A stretch of 7,080 bases of DNA from Aestuariivita sp964402685 (GCA_964402685.1 CAYODE010000184.1:1-7080), one strand, 5' to 3'. Counted from the first letter of the stretch, positions 1 to 5,848 are shown. Notes: generated by a model from the letters alone, not told the origin. Numbers and translations: made by a program.

Positions 1-42
1 AATCCCCGGGTGGCAGCACTGGCATATGACAGATTCGTGACG

Positions 43-70
43 TTGACACCGCTTAACACGGCATTACCGT
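43..70 (+). promoter_or_regulatory. Candidate sigma-70-type promoter for the isomerase/hydrolase operon
   Basis: A perfect TTGACA (-35) lies at 43-48. After a 16-base spacer, TACCGT at 65-70 matches the -10 consensus TATAAT at only 3 of 6 positions. Transcription would begin near base 77, about 27 bases before the ATG at 104. The -35 is strong and the -10 is weak, so this is a candidate only. Its position directly ahead of a + strand gene pair supports it. Confidence 0.35.
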
Positions 71-103
71 CCCGCAAAGTTCAACACCCGGGAAGGTACG
101 GAT

Positions 104-706
104 ATGACCCAAATCGATTACTATTTTGCGACAGTTTCACCCTACACATACTTAGCCGGGACGCGCTTGGAAGAGATCGCACAACGCCAGGGTGCAAGCA
201 TCAATTACAAACCGCTGGATATCCTTGCTCTCTTCACACGGACCGGGGGCGTTGCCCCGAAGGAACGGCACCCAGCGCGGCAGGAATACCGCGCGCAGGA
301 GCTTGTGCGTCAGGCGAGCAAGCTCAGCATGCCATTCAACCTTCAACCCGCGCATTGGCCAACAAATCCTGCGCCATCATCCTACGCCTTTATCGCGGCG
401 CAAAACGCCGGTGGCGGTGATCTCGGTGCATTGGTTCATGCGTTTACGCGCGCGTGCTGGGCGGAACAAAAAGACATCGCGCAGGACGACGTGATCCGTG
501 AATGTCTGTCATCGGCCGGGTTTGATCCGAGCCTTGCGGATTCCGGGCTCTTGCAAGGGGCTGAAGCCTATGCCCGTAACCTAGAGGACGCAGCGGAACA
601 TGGTGCATTCGGAGCGCCGTTCTATATCACCGAAGATGATCAGCGTTTCTGGGGTCAAGATCGGCTTGACGACTTGGAAGCGCACCTTATCGCCTTGAAA
701 GGCTGA
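104..706 (+). CDS. 2-hydroxychromene-2-carboxylate isomerase-like protein (DsbA fold, GST kappa family)
   Basis: The 200-residue product has the usual length of the HCCA isomerase / kappa-class glutathione transferase family. The named member (NahD) isomerises 2-hydroxychromene-2-carboxylate to trans-o-hydroxybenzylidenepyruvate in naphthalene breakdown, using glutathione. Seen in the sequence: an N-terminal beta strand followed by SPYTYL (residues 12-17), where Ser12 is at the catalytic serine position. An all-helical insert covers roughly residues 40-160. A GAFGAPF segment carries the probable cis-proline (Pro172), and FWGQDRL (182-188) is the C-terminal family signature. The ATG at 104 is preceded by GGAAGG at 91-96, with a 7-base spacing. 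The stop is 5 bases before the start of the alpha/beta hydrolase gene, so the two are probably co-transcribed. No other aromatic-degradation gene is nearby, so the true substrate is unknown. It may be a general glutathione-dependent isomerase or a thiol-disulfide protein. The family call is secure; the substrate is not. Confidence 0.88.
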   Translation: MTQIDYYFATVSPYTYLAGTRLEEIAQRQGASINYKPLDILALFTRTGGVAPKERHPARQEYRAQELVRQASKLSMPFNLQPAHWPTNPAPSSYAFIAAQNAGGGDLGALVHAFTRACWAEQKDIAQDDVIRECLSSAGFDPSLADSGLLQGAEAYARNLEDAAEHGAFGAPFYITEDDQRFWGQDRLDDLEAHLIALKG

Positions 707-711
707 CAGAC

Positions 712-1533
712 GTGAAAGACGCGTTGGCATCTGAGATTTACCGCACCTCCATGGGTCACGGACCCCGGGACGTGCTGGCTTTGCACTGTACATTGGCCCA
801 TTCGGGCGCGTGGCGCGGCGTTTTGCGTGAGTTGCAGGACGAGATCACCATGCATGCCATCGATCTTCCCAGCCATGGTCGCAGTGCGGATTGGCAGCCA
901 TCTGACGGTGATTTTCAGGATGCTGCCGCTGAGGGGGCTCGTGCCGTGCTGGATCGGTCGATGGATTTGGTTGGGCATTCGTTTGGCGCGACAGTGGCGC
1001 TGCGGCTGGCGGCAGAACAACCTCATCTGGTCCGATCTTTGACGCTCATCGAACCTGTGTTTTTTGTCGTTGCAGCGGAGGACGCGCCAGAGATCCTGAA
1101 GCAACACGATGCCGATGCACGGCCTTTCTTTGAGACCTATGAAACCGGCGATGCCGCTTTGGCGGCGCGCCTGTTCAACCGGATGTGGGCTGATCCAACA
1201 AGCCCACGCTGGCCTGATTTGCCCGAGGCCACGCGCGCGGCGATGACCCGTGCAATTCACGTGGTGCCGGCAAGCGGTCCTGCGATTTACGTTGATCGTA
1301 TGGGCCTTTTGGAGCCGGGTGGTTTTTCACAGATTACCGCACCCACTCTGCTTTTGAGGGGCACGAACACGCATGAGGTGATCGGTGTGATCAACGAAGG
1401 GCTCGCGCGTCGGATGCCAAATGCCGAGAGCCTGATCGTTGAGGGGGCAGGGCATATGTTGCCGATCACCCATCCCAAAGAAACGGCCAGCCTCCTGCGC
1501 AACCATTTTGTAAAGGCTCCGCTGGCGGTTTGA
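712..1533 (+). CDS. Alpha/beta hydrolase
   Basis: The product is a cytoplasmic alpha/beta-hydrolase-fold protein of 273 residues with no signal peptide. Visible elements: LHCTLAHSGAW (24-34) occupies the oxyanion-loop position usually written as HG. The nucleophile elbow is GHSFG (88-92) with Ser90. A helical cap spans about 120-205. GAGH (245-248) carries the catalytic His248. The strand before the usual acid reads PTLLLRGTNTHE (211-222), so the common RGxxD aspartate is absent; Glu222, or Glu114 after strand 6, could replace it. The start chosen is GTG at 712, because GAAAGG lies 9 bases upstream and the gap to the previous stop is only 5 bases. The first ATG (751) has no ribosome binding site. 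It is probably in one operon with the isomerase-like gene. It converges with the threonine aldolase gene 12 bases downstream. The fold is certain but the substrate cannot be named; esters, lactones or C-C bond hydrolysis products are all possible. Confidence 0.88.
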   Translation: MKDALASEIYRTSMGHGPRDVLALHCTLAHSGAWRGVLRELQDEITMHAIDLPSHGRSADWQPSDGDFQDAAAEGARAVLDRSMDLVGHSFGATVALRLAAEQPHLVRSLTLIEPVFFVVAAEDAPEILKQHDADARPFFETYETGDAALAARLFNRMWADPTSPRWPDLPEATRAAMTRAIHVVPASGPAIYVDRMGLLEPGGFSQITAPTLLLRGTNTHEVIGVINEGLARRMPNAESLIVEGAGHMLPITHPKETASLLRNHFVKAPLAV

Positions 1534-1544
1534 TCAAAAGCGCC
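1524..1544. terminator. Possible weak bidirectional hairpin between convergent genes
   Basis: The perfect palindrome TTTGATCAAA (1529-1538) is flanked by GGCG (1524-1527) and CGCC (1541-1544), separated by a small asymmetric internal loop. It spans the 12-base gap between the stop codons of two converging genes, where a shared terminator would be expected. The stem is short and AT-rich in its inner part, and no long T tract follows on either strand, so the call is tentative. Confidence 0.25.
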
Positions 1545-1545
1545 T

Positions 1546-2580
1546 TTAGACGAGGGACAAAAACGCGTCGATCTGCTCGTGGCCGATGGACCAGTCGCAG
1601 ACAAGGCGACACGCCAGCATTTCGTCAGGATCGCCGTCCATGGATCCGCCCCACAGATGATACATCGCGCCTTTCTCGAAAAGGTCATGATGCTTGGCAC
1701 GCGGAAATGCAGCAAAGATCATGTTAGCCTGTGGCTCGTGGAGGAACTCAGCGCCCTTAGAGCGCAACCCGTCGGCCAGTCGAGCGGCATTATCATTGGC
1801 CATCCGCGCAGACTTCACCCACAGATCCTCCCGCAAATAAGCAGCCATCTGCGCTGACAGATAGCGATGCTTGGAAAACAGATGCGCGCCGCGCTTGCGC
1901 CGCAACTCGAACTCCCATGCCTTTTCGGGATCAAAAAACACAACGGCTTCAACACCGAGAAGCCCGTTTTTCGTGCCGCCAAAGCTGACGGCGTCCACAC
2001 CGGCTTTCCACGTCATGTCAGCGGCCGAGCAGTTCAACGCGACAAGTGCGTTGGCAAACCGCGCACCATCCAGATGCACTGGCAAATCAAAGGACTTTGC
2101 AACCGCGCACAGTTCTTCCAACTCTGCGAGGGAATAGACAGACCCGCGTTCAGTCACCTGAGTGATGGCTACAGGACCACGCTGGGGGCCGTGCACGCCG
2201 CGGGTTTCTTCGGCTGCGATGGTCGCGTGCAACGCATTTGCTGTCATTTTGTCTTCGCCCGGAACCAAGGTTAGCTTGGCTCCCGAGGTGTAGAACTCTG
2301 GCGCGTTGCACTCATCCTCATGGATATGTGCGACGGGAGAACAAAACACTGTTTGAAAGGGCTGGCAAAGCGTGGCGAGAGCAAGGGAGTTTGCCGCCGT
2401 GCCCGTGGCGACAAGATACACAGCGGCTTCTGGCGCTTCGAAGATGTGGCGGATTTTTTCCCTCACCTCGTCCATCAAAGCGTCTGCGCCATAGGCCATC
2501 GCATAGCCTTCGTTCGCTTCGCTCAAAGCGGTCAGAACTTCGGGATGAACAGGGCCTGAATTGTCTGAGGCGAAGTACAT
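1546..2580 (-). CDS. ltaE: Low-specificity L-threonine aldolase (PLP enzyme)
   Basis: This 344-residue fold-type I PLP enzyme is of the size usual for threonine aldolases. It cleaves L-threonine and L-allo-threonine to glycine and acetaldehyde in the cytoplasm. Visible residues: FASDNSGPVHP near the N-terminus; ATGTAAN (58-64) for cofactor phosphate; His85 in VAHIHEDE, the ring-stacking and catalytic histidine position; and HLDGAR (169-174), with Asp171 pairing with the pyridine nitrogen and Arg174 nearby. SFGGTKNG (199-206) holds Lys204, the Schiff-base lysine. SFGGTKNG rather than LSKGLG points to the Pseudomonas-type branch instead of the E. coli-type branch. The ATG directly abuts the TAG of the upstream ycgN-like gene (TAG|ATG). 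GAGGA lies about 10 bases ahead, inside that gene's last codons, which suggests translational coupling. It is the last gene of the ribF - ycgN-like - ltaE operon. Some relatives act on beta-hydroxy amino acids other than threonine, so the exact stereopreference is inferred. Confidence 0.93.
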   Translation of the reverse strand: MYFASDNSGPVHPEVLTALSEANEGYAMAYGADALMDEVREKIRHIFEAPEAAVYLVATGTAANSLALATLCQPFQTVFCSPVAHIHEDECNAPEFYTSGAKLTLVPGEDKMTANALHATIAAEETRGVHGPQRGPVAITQVTERGSVYSLAELEELCAVAKSFDLPVHLDGARFANALVALNCSAADMTWKAGVDAVSFGGTKNGLLGVEAVVFFDPEKAWEFELRRKRGAHLFSKHRYLSAQMAAYLREDLWVKSARMANDNAARLADGLRSKGAEFLHEPQANMIFAAFPRAKHHDLFEKGAMYHLWGGSMDGDPDEMLACRLVCDWSIGHEQIDAFLSLV

Positions 2581-3051
2581 CTAAAGCGGCTCCTCGATAA
2601 TGTAGTCTTCCCAATCGTCTTCGGGGATTTCGAACTCCGGAACGGTCGCGTTCTGCATCGAAACACCGGCCTTGTACACGGTATCCGCAGTGCCTGAAAT
2701 CAGCGGATGCCACTCAAAAAGCGGTTTTCCCTCATACACTAACCGATACGCACAGGTTTCAGGCATCCAGTACAGATTATCTTCGATATTCGACGGCTTT
2801 AGCACGATGCAGTCGGGAACAAACTGGTGACGGATATCATATTGTGCGCAGCGGCAGTTGGTGTCGTCAAAAAGGCGGCACGCGATGTTGGTGAGCACGA
2901 CCTCTCCGCTGTCTTCGTCTTCAAGTTTGTTCATGCAGCACTTGCCGCATCCATCGCAAAGCGCTTCCCACTCCGCCGGAGACAGGGCGTTGAACGCCTT
3001 GCGTTCCCAGAACCGGTTGCCCAGCCCCTTGCGTGGGATCGGATCACTCAT
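2581..3051 (-). CDS. YcgN-like cysteine-cluster protein (UPF0260 family)
   Basis: The 156-residue protein closely resembles E. coli YcgN. The segment reading WEALCDGCGKCCMNKLEDED carries the CxxCxxCC cluster (Cys32, 35, 38, 39). Further conserved cysteines follow at 58, 66, 68, 81 and 100, the last in PETCAYRL, then EWHPLISG. Nine cysteines in a small soluble protein suggest metal or iron-sulfur binding, in line with the wider YkgJ/CxxCxxCC group; the biochemical role is not established. The start chosen is the ATG at 3051. It overlaps the ribF stop as ATGA, a typical coupled junction. A further in-frame TTG at 3084 would overlap ribF by 37 bases and add a non-conserved leader, so it was not used. 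There is no clear Shine-Dalgarno sequence of its own, so translation probably depends on ribosomes finishing ribF. The stop TAG is immediately followed by the ATG of ltaE. Confidence 0.9.
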   Translation of the reverse strand: MSDPIPRKGLGNRFWERKAFNALSPAEWEALCDGCGKCCMNKLEDEDSGEVVLTNIACRLFDDTNCRCAQYDIRHQFVPDCIVLKPSNIEDNLYWMPETCAYRLVYEGKPLFEWHPLISGTADTVYKAGVSMQNATVPEFEIPEDDWEDYIIEEPL

Positions 3052-3980
3052 AGAGCGGCCAGAATATCGCGAGCGCGTGCGCAATCCGCATCCATCTGGG
3101 TGATGAGCGCGTCCAAACCCTCAAAGGTCTCTTCGGGACGCAGATATTCGACCAAACCCACTGACAAGGTCGCGCCATAAAGATCGCCCGAGAAATCAAA
3201 GAGGAAGGTCTCGAGGTTCGGACGATTCTCTCCGAACATGGGACGCACACCCATGGAGGCCGCCCCGTGATAGCTGCCCTGATGCGGGCCATCCAGCACA
3301 TCGACCAAAACCGCATATACGCCGAACGCAGGAGGGTGCAGGCCGTCGATGGACATATTGGCGGTGGGATACCCCAGCTCGCGCCCGCGTTGTTCTCCTC
3401 CAATCACAGGGCCTTCGATTCGATGCCAGTGGCCCAGCATCGCGGCGGCATCGCGCGTGCGGCCTTCGCTCAATGCGGTGCGAATAGCTGTCGACGACAC
3501 GGTTGCTTCTCCACTCTCCAATAGTTCCGCGATTGTAACGCCAAACCCCATTTCTGAACCGAAGCGCTTTAGATCCTCGGCGGTGCCAGCTCGGGCTTTG
3601 CCAAAGCAGAAATCAGCACCCACGACTACATGGCGAAGCCCCAGGCCATCACAGATGACATTACGCGCAAATGCTTCTGGGCTGAGAGAGGCGAGGCTTG
3701 CATTGAAGTTCAATTCGTAAAGCCGCTCGACACCCAATTTGGCCAATCGCGAGGCGCGTGCCTCGGGGCTCATCAGGCGGAACGGCGGTGCATCAGGCGC
3801 AAAATATTCTCGTGGATGCGGCTCAAATGTCAGGATTCCTAACGGGGCCTCGGGCAACGCCTTGCGTGCCACGTCAATCACCGATTGATGGCCCAAATGC
3901 ACACCGTCAAAATTGCCGATTGCGGCACTGGCTCCCCGGTCTTCGGGGGTGGTGTAGGTGTAATCTCGGATGATCCGCAT
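3048..3980 (-). CDS. ribF: Bifunctional riboflavin kinase / FAD synthetase
   Basis: This enzyme phosphorylates riboflavin to FMN and adenylylates FMN to FAD. It has 310 residues, the usual length for bacterial RibF. The N-terminal nucleotidyltransferase half (about 15-180) shows GNFDGVHLGH (22-31) with the HxGH-type ATP site at 28-31, GADFCFGK (121-128) and the SSTAIR motif (162-167). The C-terminal flavokinase half (about 185-305) shows GYPTAN (203-208), whose Thr-Asn pair binds Mg-ATP, and NLETFLFDF (255-263) with catalytic Glu257. The start at 3980 was chosen because MRIIRDY...RGASAAIGNFDG is the typical N-terminus in this bacterial group. The frame stays open for another 59 codons upstream, but that part is Pro/Ser/Gly-rich and unlike the family. 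The ribosome binding site is poor, with only CCCCTGCTGCCC before the ATG. It is the first gene of a three-gene operon and its TGA overlaps the next ATG. Confidence 0.95.
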   Translation of the reverse strand: MRIIRDYTYTTPEDRGASAAIGNFDGVHLGHQSVIDVARKALPEAPLGILTFEPHPREYFAPDAPPFRLMSPEARASRLAKLGVERLYELNFNASLASLSPEAFARNVICDGLGLRHVVVGADFCFGKARAGTAEDLKRFGSEMGFGVTIAELLESGEATVSSTAIRTALSEGRTRDAAAMLGHWHRIEGPVIGGEQRGRELGYPTANMSIDGLHPPAFGVYAVLVDVLDGPHQGSYHGAASMGVRPMFGENRPNLETFLFDFSGDLYGATLSVGLVEYLRPEETFEGLDALITQMDADCARARDILAAL

Positions 3981-4064
3981 GGGCAGCAGGGGTAGCGGCC
4001 TGTGCCCGCCTCTGCAAGAGGGCGCGAACGCATAACACGATGTTGGAACGCCGCCCCTCTTCAG

Positions 4065-4080
4065 GTCAGGAAAACCTGAC
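4065..4080. repeat. Perfect inverted repeat GTCAGG-AAAA-CCTGAC
   Basis: Two perfect 6-base arms are separated by AAAA; one G-T wobble pair (4064/4081) could extend the stem. The repeat lies 85 bases upstream of the ribF start and 67 bases upstream of the small + strand ORF. There is no T tract after it on either strand, so it does not look like an intrinsic terminator. It could be an operator, an RNA hairpin in a leader, or chance. Confidence 0.4.
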
Positions 4081-4132
4081 TCACCGGGTGACGCGCGCTC
4101 TGGTATGGGTGACGTAAGGGAAGCAGGTGCGC

Positions 4133-4139
4133 AAGGAGG
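4133..4139 (+). promoter_or_regulatory. Strong Shine-Dalgarno sequence AAGGAGG
   Basis: AAGGAGG is fully complementary to the 16S rRNA 3' end and ends 7 bases before the ATG at 4147. It is the strongest ribosome binding site in the window. It is the main reason for treating the short downstream frame as a gene and for choosing 4147 over the in-frame ATG at 4105. Confidence 0.6.
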
Positions 4140-4146
4140 GCAACCG

Positions 4147-4350
4147 ATGACCGTCATAATAAGAAGATTAGTTGACGTTGCGCATATAAAGTTGGCCTGG
4201 TCGCGTCGGCCGACAGAGATCGAGGTCCAAGACGCGCGCGATGACTTGGGGCCGGAGAATATGCCCGGTTCAGCTAAATCGCGCGAAGTTGCGCGCCGCC
4301 GATATCAGCGAGAATTCGTTCGGGAGAGTCTCCAGCGTCGGTTCTACTGA
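4147..4350 (+). CDS. Candidate small basic protein of unknown function
   Basis: This 67-codon frame is not recognised as any family. It begins with an ATG 7 bases after a perfect AAGGAGG and ends 7 bases before the 3' end of the convergent MaoC-like gene. The product is highly charged (13 Arg, 2 Lys, 10 Asp/Glu), has no Cys and a single Trp (Trp18). It has a hydrophobic-rich start (MTVIIRRLVDVAHIKLAW) and an arginine-rich C-terminal part, about residues 46-65, that could form a helix. No membrane segment or signal peptide is evident. Codons 4-8 are ATA ATA AGA AGA TTA, with another ATA at 14. All are codons expected to be rare in such a GC-rich genome, and they contrast with the neighbours. 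It could be a genuine short protein, a regulatory leader ORF, or a recently acquired or decaying gene. Chance is less likely because of the ribosome binding site. An in-frame ATG at 4105 would give 81 residues but has a poorer ribosome binding site. Confidence 0.5.
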   Translation: MTVIIRRLVDVAHIKLAWSRRPTEIEVQDARDDLGPENMPGSAKSREVARRRYQREFVRESLQRRFY

Positions 4351-4357
4351 GTGCCCG

Positions 4358-4801
4358 TCAATCGAACTTACGGCTTGGGGCCAGCACCATGGCCTCACCA
4401 ATCAGCACCTTTTTGCCGTCAACCGAGCAATGGCAATCGAGTTTGACGCGCCGTTTGGAAAAATCGATGTCGACAACCTTCACCTCGGCATAGACCGTGT
4501 CGCCTGGGCGCACCGGAGCAAGGAACTTCAGCGACTGCCCCATATACACGGTGCCGTGCCCCGGTAACTGCTCACCAATCACGGCTGAGATCAGGCCAGC
4601 AGTTAGCATCCCATGAGCGATGCGGCCCTCAAAAATTGTGTCTCGGGCGTAATCGTCATCCAAGTGAACCGGATTTCTGTCGGTGGAGACTTCGGCAAAC
4701 ATTTCGATATCCCGGTCGGTGACGACCTTCTGCAGATAGCGCGACATGCCCATCTCGATATCCTCGATGCAGATCGTGCCACGGGGCAGATTATCCAACA
4801 T
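4358..4801 (-). CDS. MaoC-like (R)-specific enoyl-CoA hydratase
   Basis: The 147-residue protein is a single hot-dog-fold domain of the MaoC/PhaJ type. The hydratase-2 signature is clear: DRNPVHLDDDYA (41-52), with catalytic Asp41 and His46 in the D-x4-H arrangement, then FEGRIAHGML (57-66). The family adds water to trans-2-enoyl-CoA to give (R)-3-hydroxyacyl-CoA, feeding polyhydroxyalkanoate synthesis or acting in fatty-acid pathways. Single-domain members also include thioester hydratases with other acyl substrates, so the exact substrate is not fixed. The start ATG at 4801 is preceded on the minus strand by GGAGGGAAAC, a good Shine-Dalgarno with 5-6 bases of spacing. It lies 103 bases downstream of the HAD phosphatase gene and may have its own promoter in that AT-rich gap. 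It converges with the small + strand ORF. Confidence 0.9.
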   Translation of the reverse strand: MLDNLPRGTICIEDIEMGMSRYLQKVVTDRDIEMFAEVSTDRNPVHLDDDYARDTIFEGRIAHGMLTAGLISAVIGEQLPGHGTVYMGQSLKFLAPVRPGDTVYAEVKVVDIDFSKRRVKLDCHCSVDGKKVLIGEAMVLAPSRKFD

Positions 4802-4904
4802 GTTTCCCTCCGATCCGAGTTGGCCAAGTAATAATTAGTTAGCCGGAGTGTCGATTTCGGCAAGTTTATTACTTTGCGAGCGCAGAAAAGCAAGGGAAAA
4901 ATGC
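4802..4904 (-). promoter_or_regulatory. AT-rich 103-base leader, probable promoter region for the MaoC-like gene
   Basis: This gap is clearly richer in A and T than the flanking genes, including TAATAATTAGTTAG at 4829-4842. Minus-strand TTGCTT followed 16 bases later by TAATAA, and TTGCCG near TAACTA, are possible but poor -35/-10 pairs. An imperfect stem, AAGCA (4888-4892) with TGCTT (4902-4906) and outer GCGC arms (4880-4883 and 4908-4911), overlaps the HAD stop codon. It could act as a weak terminator or a 3' end stabiliser. Composition and position support a promoter; the exact boxes are uncertain. Confidence 0.35.
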
Positions 4905-5777
4905 TTAGCGCAGCTTCCCGATTGAAAAGGTGGGATTGGACATTTCTTTTTGTATATAGATGCTTAGGGCATCCGGGTCGGGTTGATGCGACGTTTTGGT
5001 CTCAGCCGCGGCCAGTCCCCCGGTAATGAAGAGAGAATCGATATCCTCGCCCATCGCGCCCTGGATGTCTGTGTGAATGCCGTCGCCAATCGCCAGAATG
5101 GCTTGATCCGGGATGCCAGGCTTGACCGCAGCCAGTCGTCGACGCGCCAGATCATAGATGGGCGGATGCGGTTTGCCGAAATAGAGGCTTTCGCCGCCCA
5201 TCTCTGTGTAAAGCCGCGCCAAGGCGCCGGCACACCATTCCCTCGTTTCGCCGCGATCCACCACGATATCCGGATTTGCGCATAGCAGTTTCAAACCTTT
5301 TTGTTTGGCATACAAAAACTGCGGTCGCATAGTGTCCGGGTCTGCTAAGGGATCAAACGGACCTGTGCACACAATGCCGTCCGCGTTTTCCAAATCGACC
5401 TGTTCGATGTCCACTGGGTCCTCGATAATCTGGATTGGATCGAAGAACCGCGTATCTCTGGGCTCACCGATGAACCAGACTTTGGATCCGACAACACCTC
5501 GAAACATGGCGGCGCGCGCGCTGTCACCGCTGGTTGCGATGCTGTCCCAGGCGTCGTCCGGCACGCCAAAGCTCACCAGTTGCTTTTCCACGCCTGCCCG
5601 GGCACGCGGCGAATTGGTGACCAAAACGACGATCCCGCCTTTTTTGCGGTAGGCCTGCAGCGCCGAGACTGCCTCGGGCAATGCCCGCAATCCGTCATGC
5701 ACGCAGCCCCACAGATCGACAAAGGCCGCTTCATAGCGGTCAGAGATGTCGGTGAACGAGGAGATGATTTGGGTCAT
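4905..5777 (-). CDS. HAD-superfamily class IIA phosphatase, TIGR01459 type
   Basis: The 290-residue cytoplasmic protein resembles the NagD-like class IIA branch with an alpha/beta cap domain. Motif I is FVDLWGCVHDG (19-29), with nucleophile Asp21. Motif II is VTNSPR (53-58). Lys202 in GKPHPPIYDL is motif III. Motif IV is GDGIHTDIQGA (231-241), with Asp232 and Asp237 for Mg2+. The residue two after the nucleophile, normally an Asp that acts as general acid, is Trp23; this DxWG form is typical of the subfamily as I know it. The cap lies between motifs II and III. The ATG at 5777 has GAGG 8 bases upstream on the minus strand. Members are often annotated as N-acetylglucosamine-catabolism HAD proteins by similarity only. 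The MaoC-like gene lies downstream and ribF follows that gene. The substrate is unknown; a flavin-pathway phosphatase is a testable idea, not a conclusion. Confidence 0.9.
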   Translation of the reverse strand: MTQIISSFTDISDRYEAAFVDLWGCVHDGLRALPEAVSALQAYRKKGGIVVLVTNSPRARAGVEKQLVSFGVPDDAWDSIATSGDSARAAMFRGVVGSKVWFIGEPRDTRFFDPIQIIEDPVDIEQVDLENADGIVCTGPFDPLADPDTMRPQFLYAKQKGLKLLCANPDIVVDRGETREWCAGALARLYTEMGGESLYFGKPHPPIYDLARRRLAAVKPGIPDQAILAIGDGIHTDIQGAMGEDIDSLFITGGLAAAETKTSHQPDPDALSIYIQKEMSNPTFSIGKLR

Positions 5778-5780
5778 GGA

Positions 5781-5799
5781 CGAGGCCTCGGCTGATCAG
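5781..5799. repeat. Two adjacent perfect palindromes upstream of the HAD gene
   Basis: CGAGGCCTCG (5781-5790) and CTGATCAG (5792-5799) are separate perfect palindromes one base apart, starting 4 bases before the HAD start codon. The first contains the GAGG proposed as ribosome binding site, so its hairpin form would hide that site. Short palindromes also arise by chance. Confidence 0.3.
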
Positions 5800-5848
5800 T
5801 TCTTTGCCGACTCTATGACGAAGCAACACAGCGGAAGCTAGCCCAAAC

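Larger units (their letters stand above)
3981..4146. other. Divergent intergenic region between ribF and the small + strand ORF
   Basis: These 166 bases must hold the ribF promoter (minus strand) and, if the ORF at 4147 is real, its promoter on the + strand. I found no convincing -35/-10 pair for either. A perfect inverted repeat (separate entry) lies at 4065-4080. No flavin riboswitch fold could be recognised. Taken together with 4147-4350, this is the only stretch longer than 300 bases without a securely identified gene. Confidence 0.4.

Noticed and set aside
1..40. Tail of an upstream + strand gene ending at TGA 38-40 (IPGWQHWHMTDS)
   Set aside because: Only 12 codons are visible and nothing identifies the protein, so it cannot be told from a chance open frame.
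10..420. 136-codon + strand frame from GTG at 10
   Set aside because: It is a frame shadow of the isomerase-like gene. Its product has no recognisable domain and it overlaps a clearly conserved protein in another frame.
1867..2274. 135-codon + strand frame antisense to the threonine aldolase gene
   Set aside because: It has no ribosome binding site and no family resemblance. Long antisense frames are common opposite GC-rich coding sequence.
3052..3084. Upstream TTG start for the YcgN-like protein
   Set aside because: It would overlap ribF by 37 bases and add a non-conserved Arg/Ser-rich leader. The ATGA junction at 3048-3051 explains initiation better.
3981..4140. FMN riboswitch ahead of ribF
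   Set aside because: A GGGGCGG segment on the minus strand recalled the RFN element, but the other conserved blocks and the multi-arm fold could not be found.
3981..4157. 59-codon in-frame N-terminal extension of RibF
   Set aside because: The translated part is rich in Pro, Ser and Gly and unlike RibF proteins. The typical N-terminus MRIIRDY begins at 3980, and the ATG at 4157 lacks a ribosome binding site.
4172..4190. Promoter-like TTGACG followed by TATAAA on the + strand
   Set aside because: The spacing is only 7 bases, far below the 16-18 required, and the boxes lie inside the small ORF.
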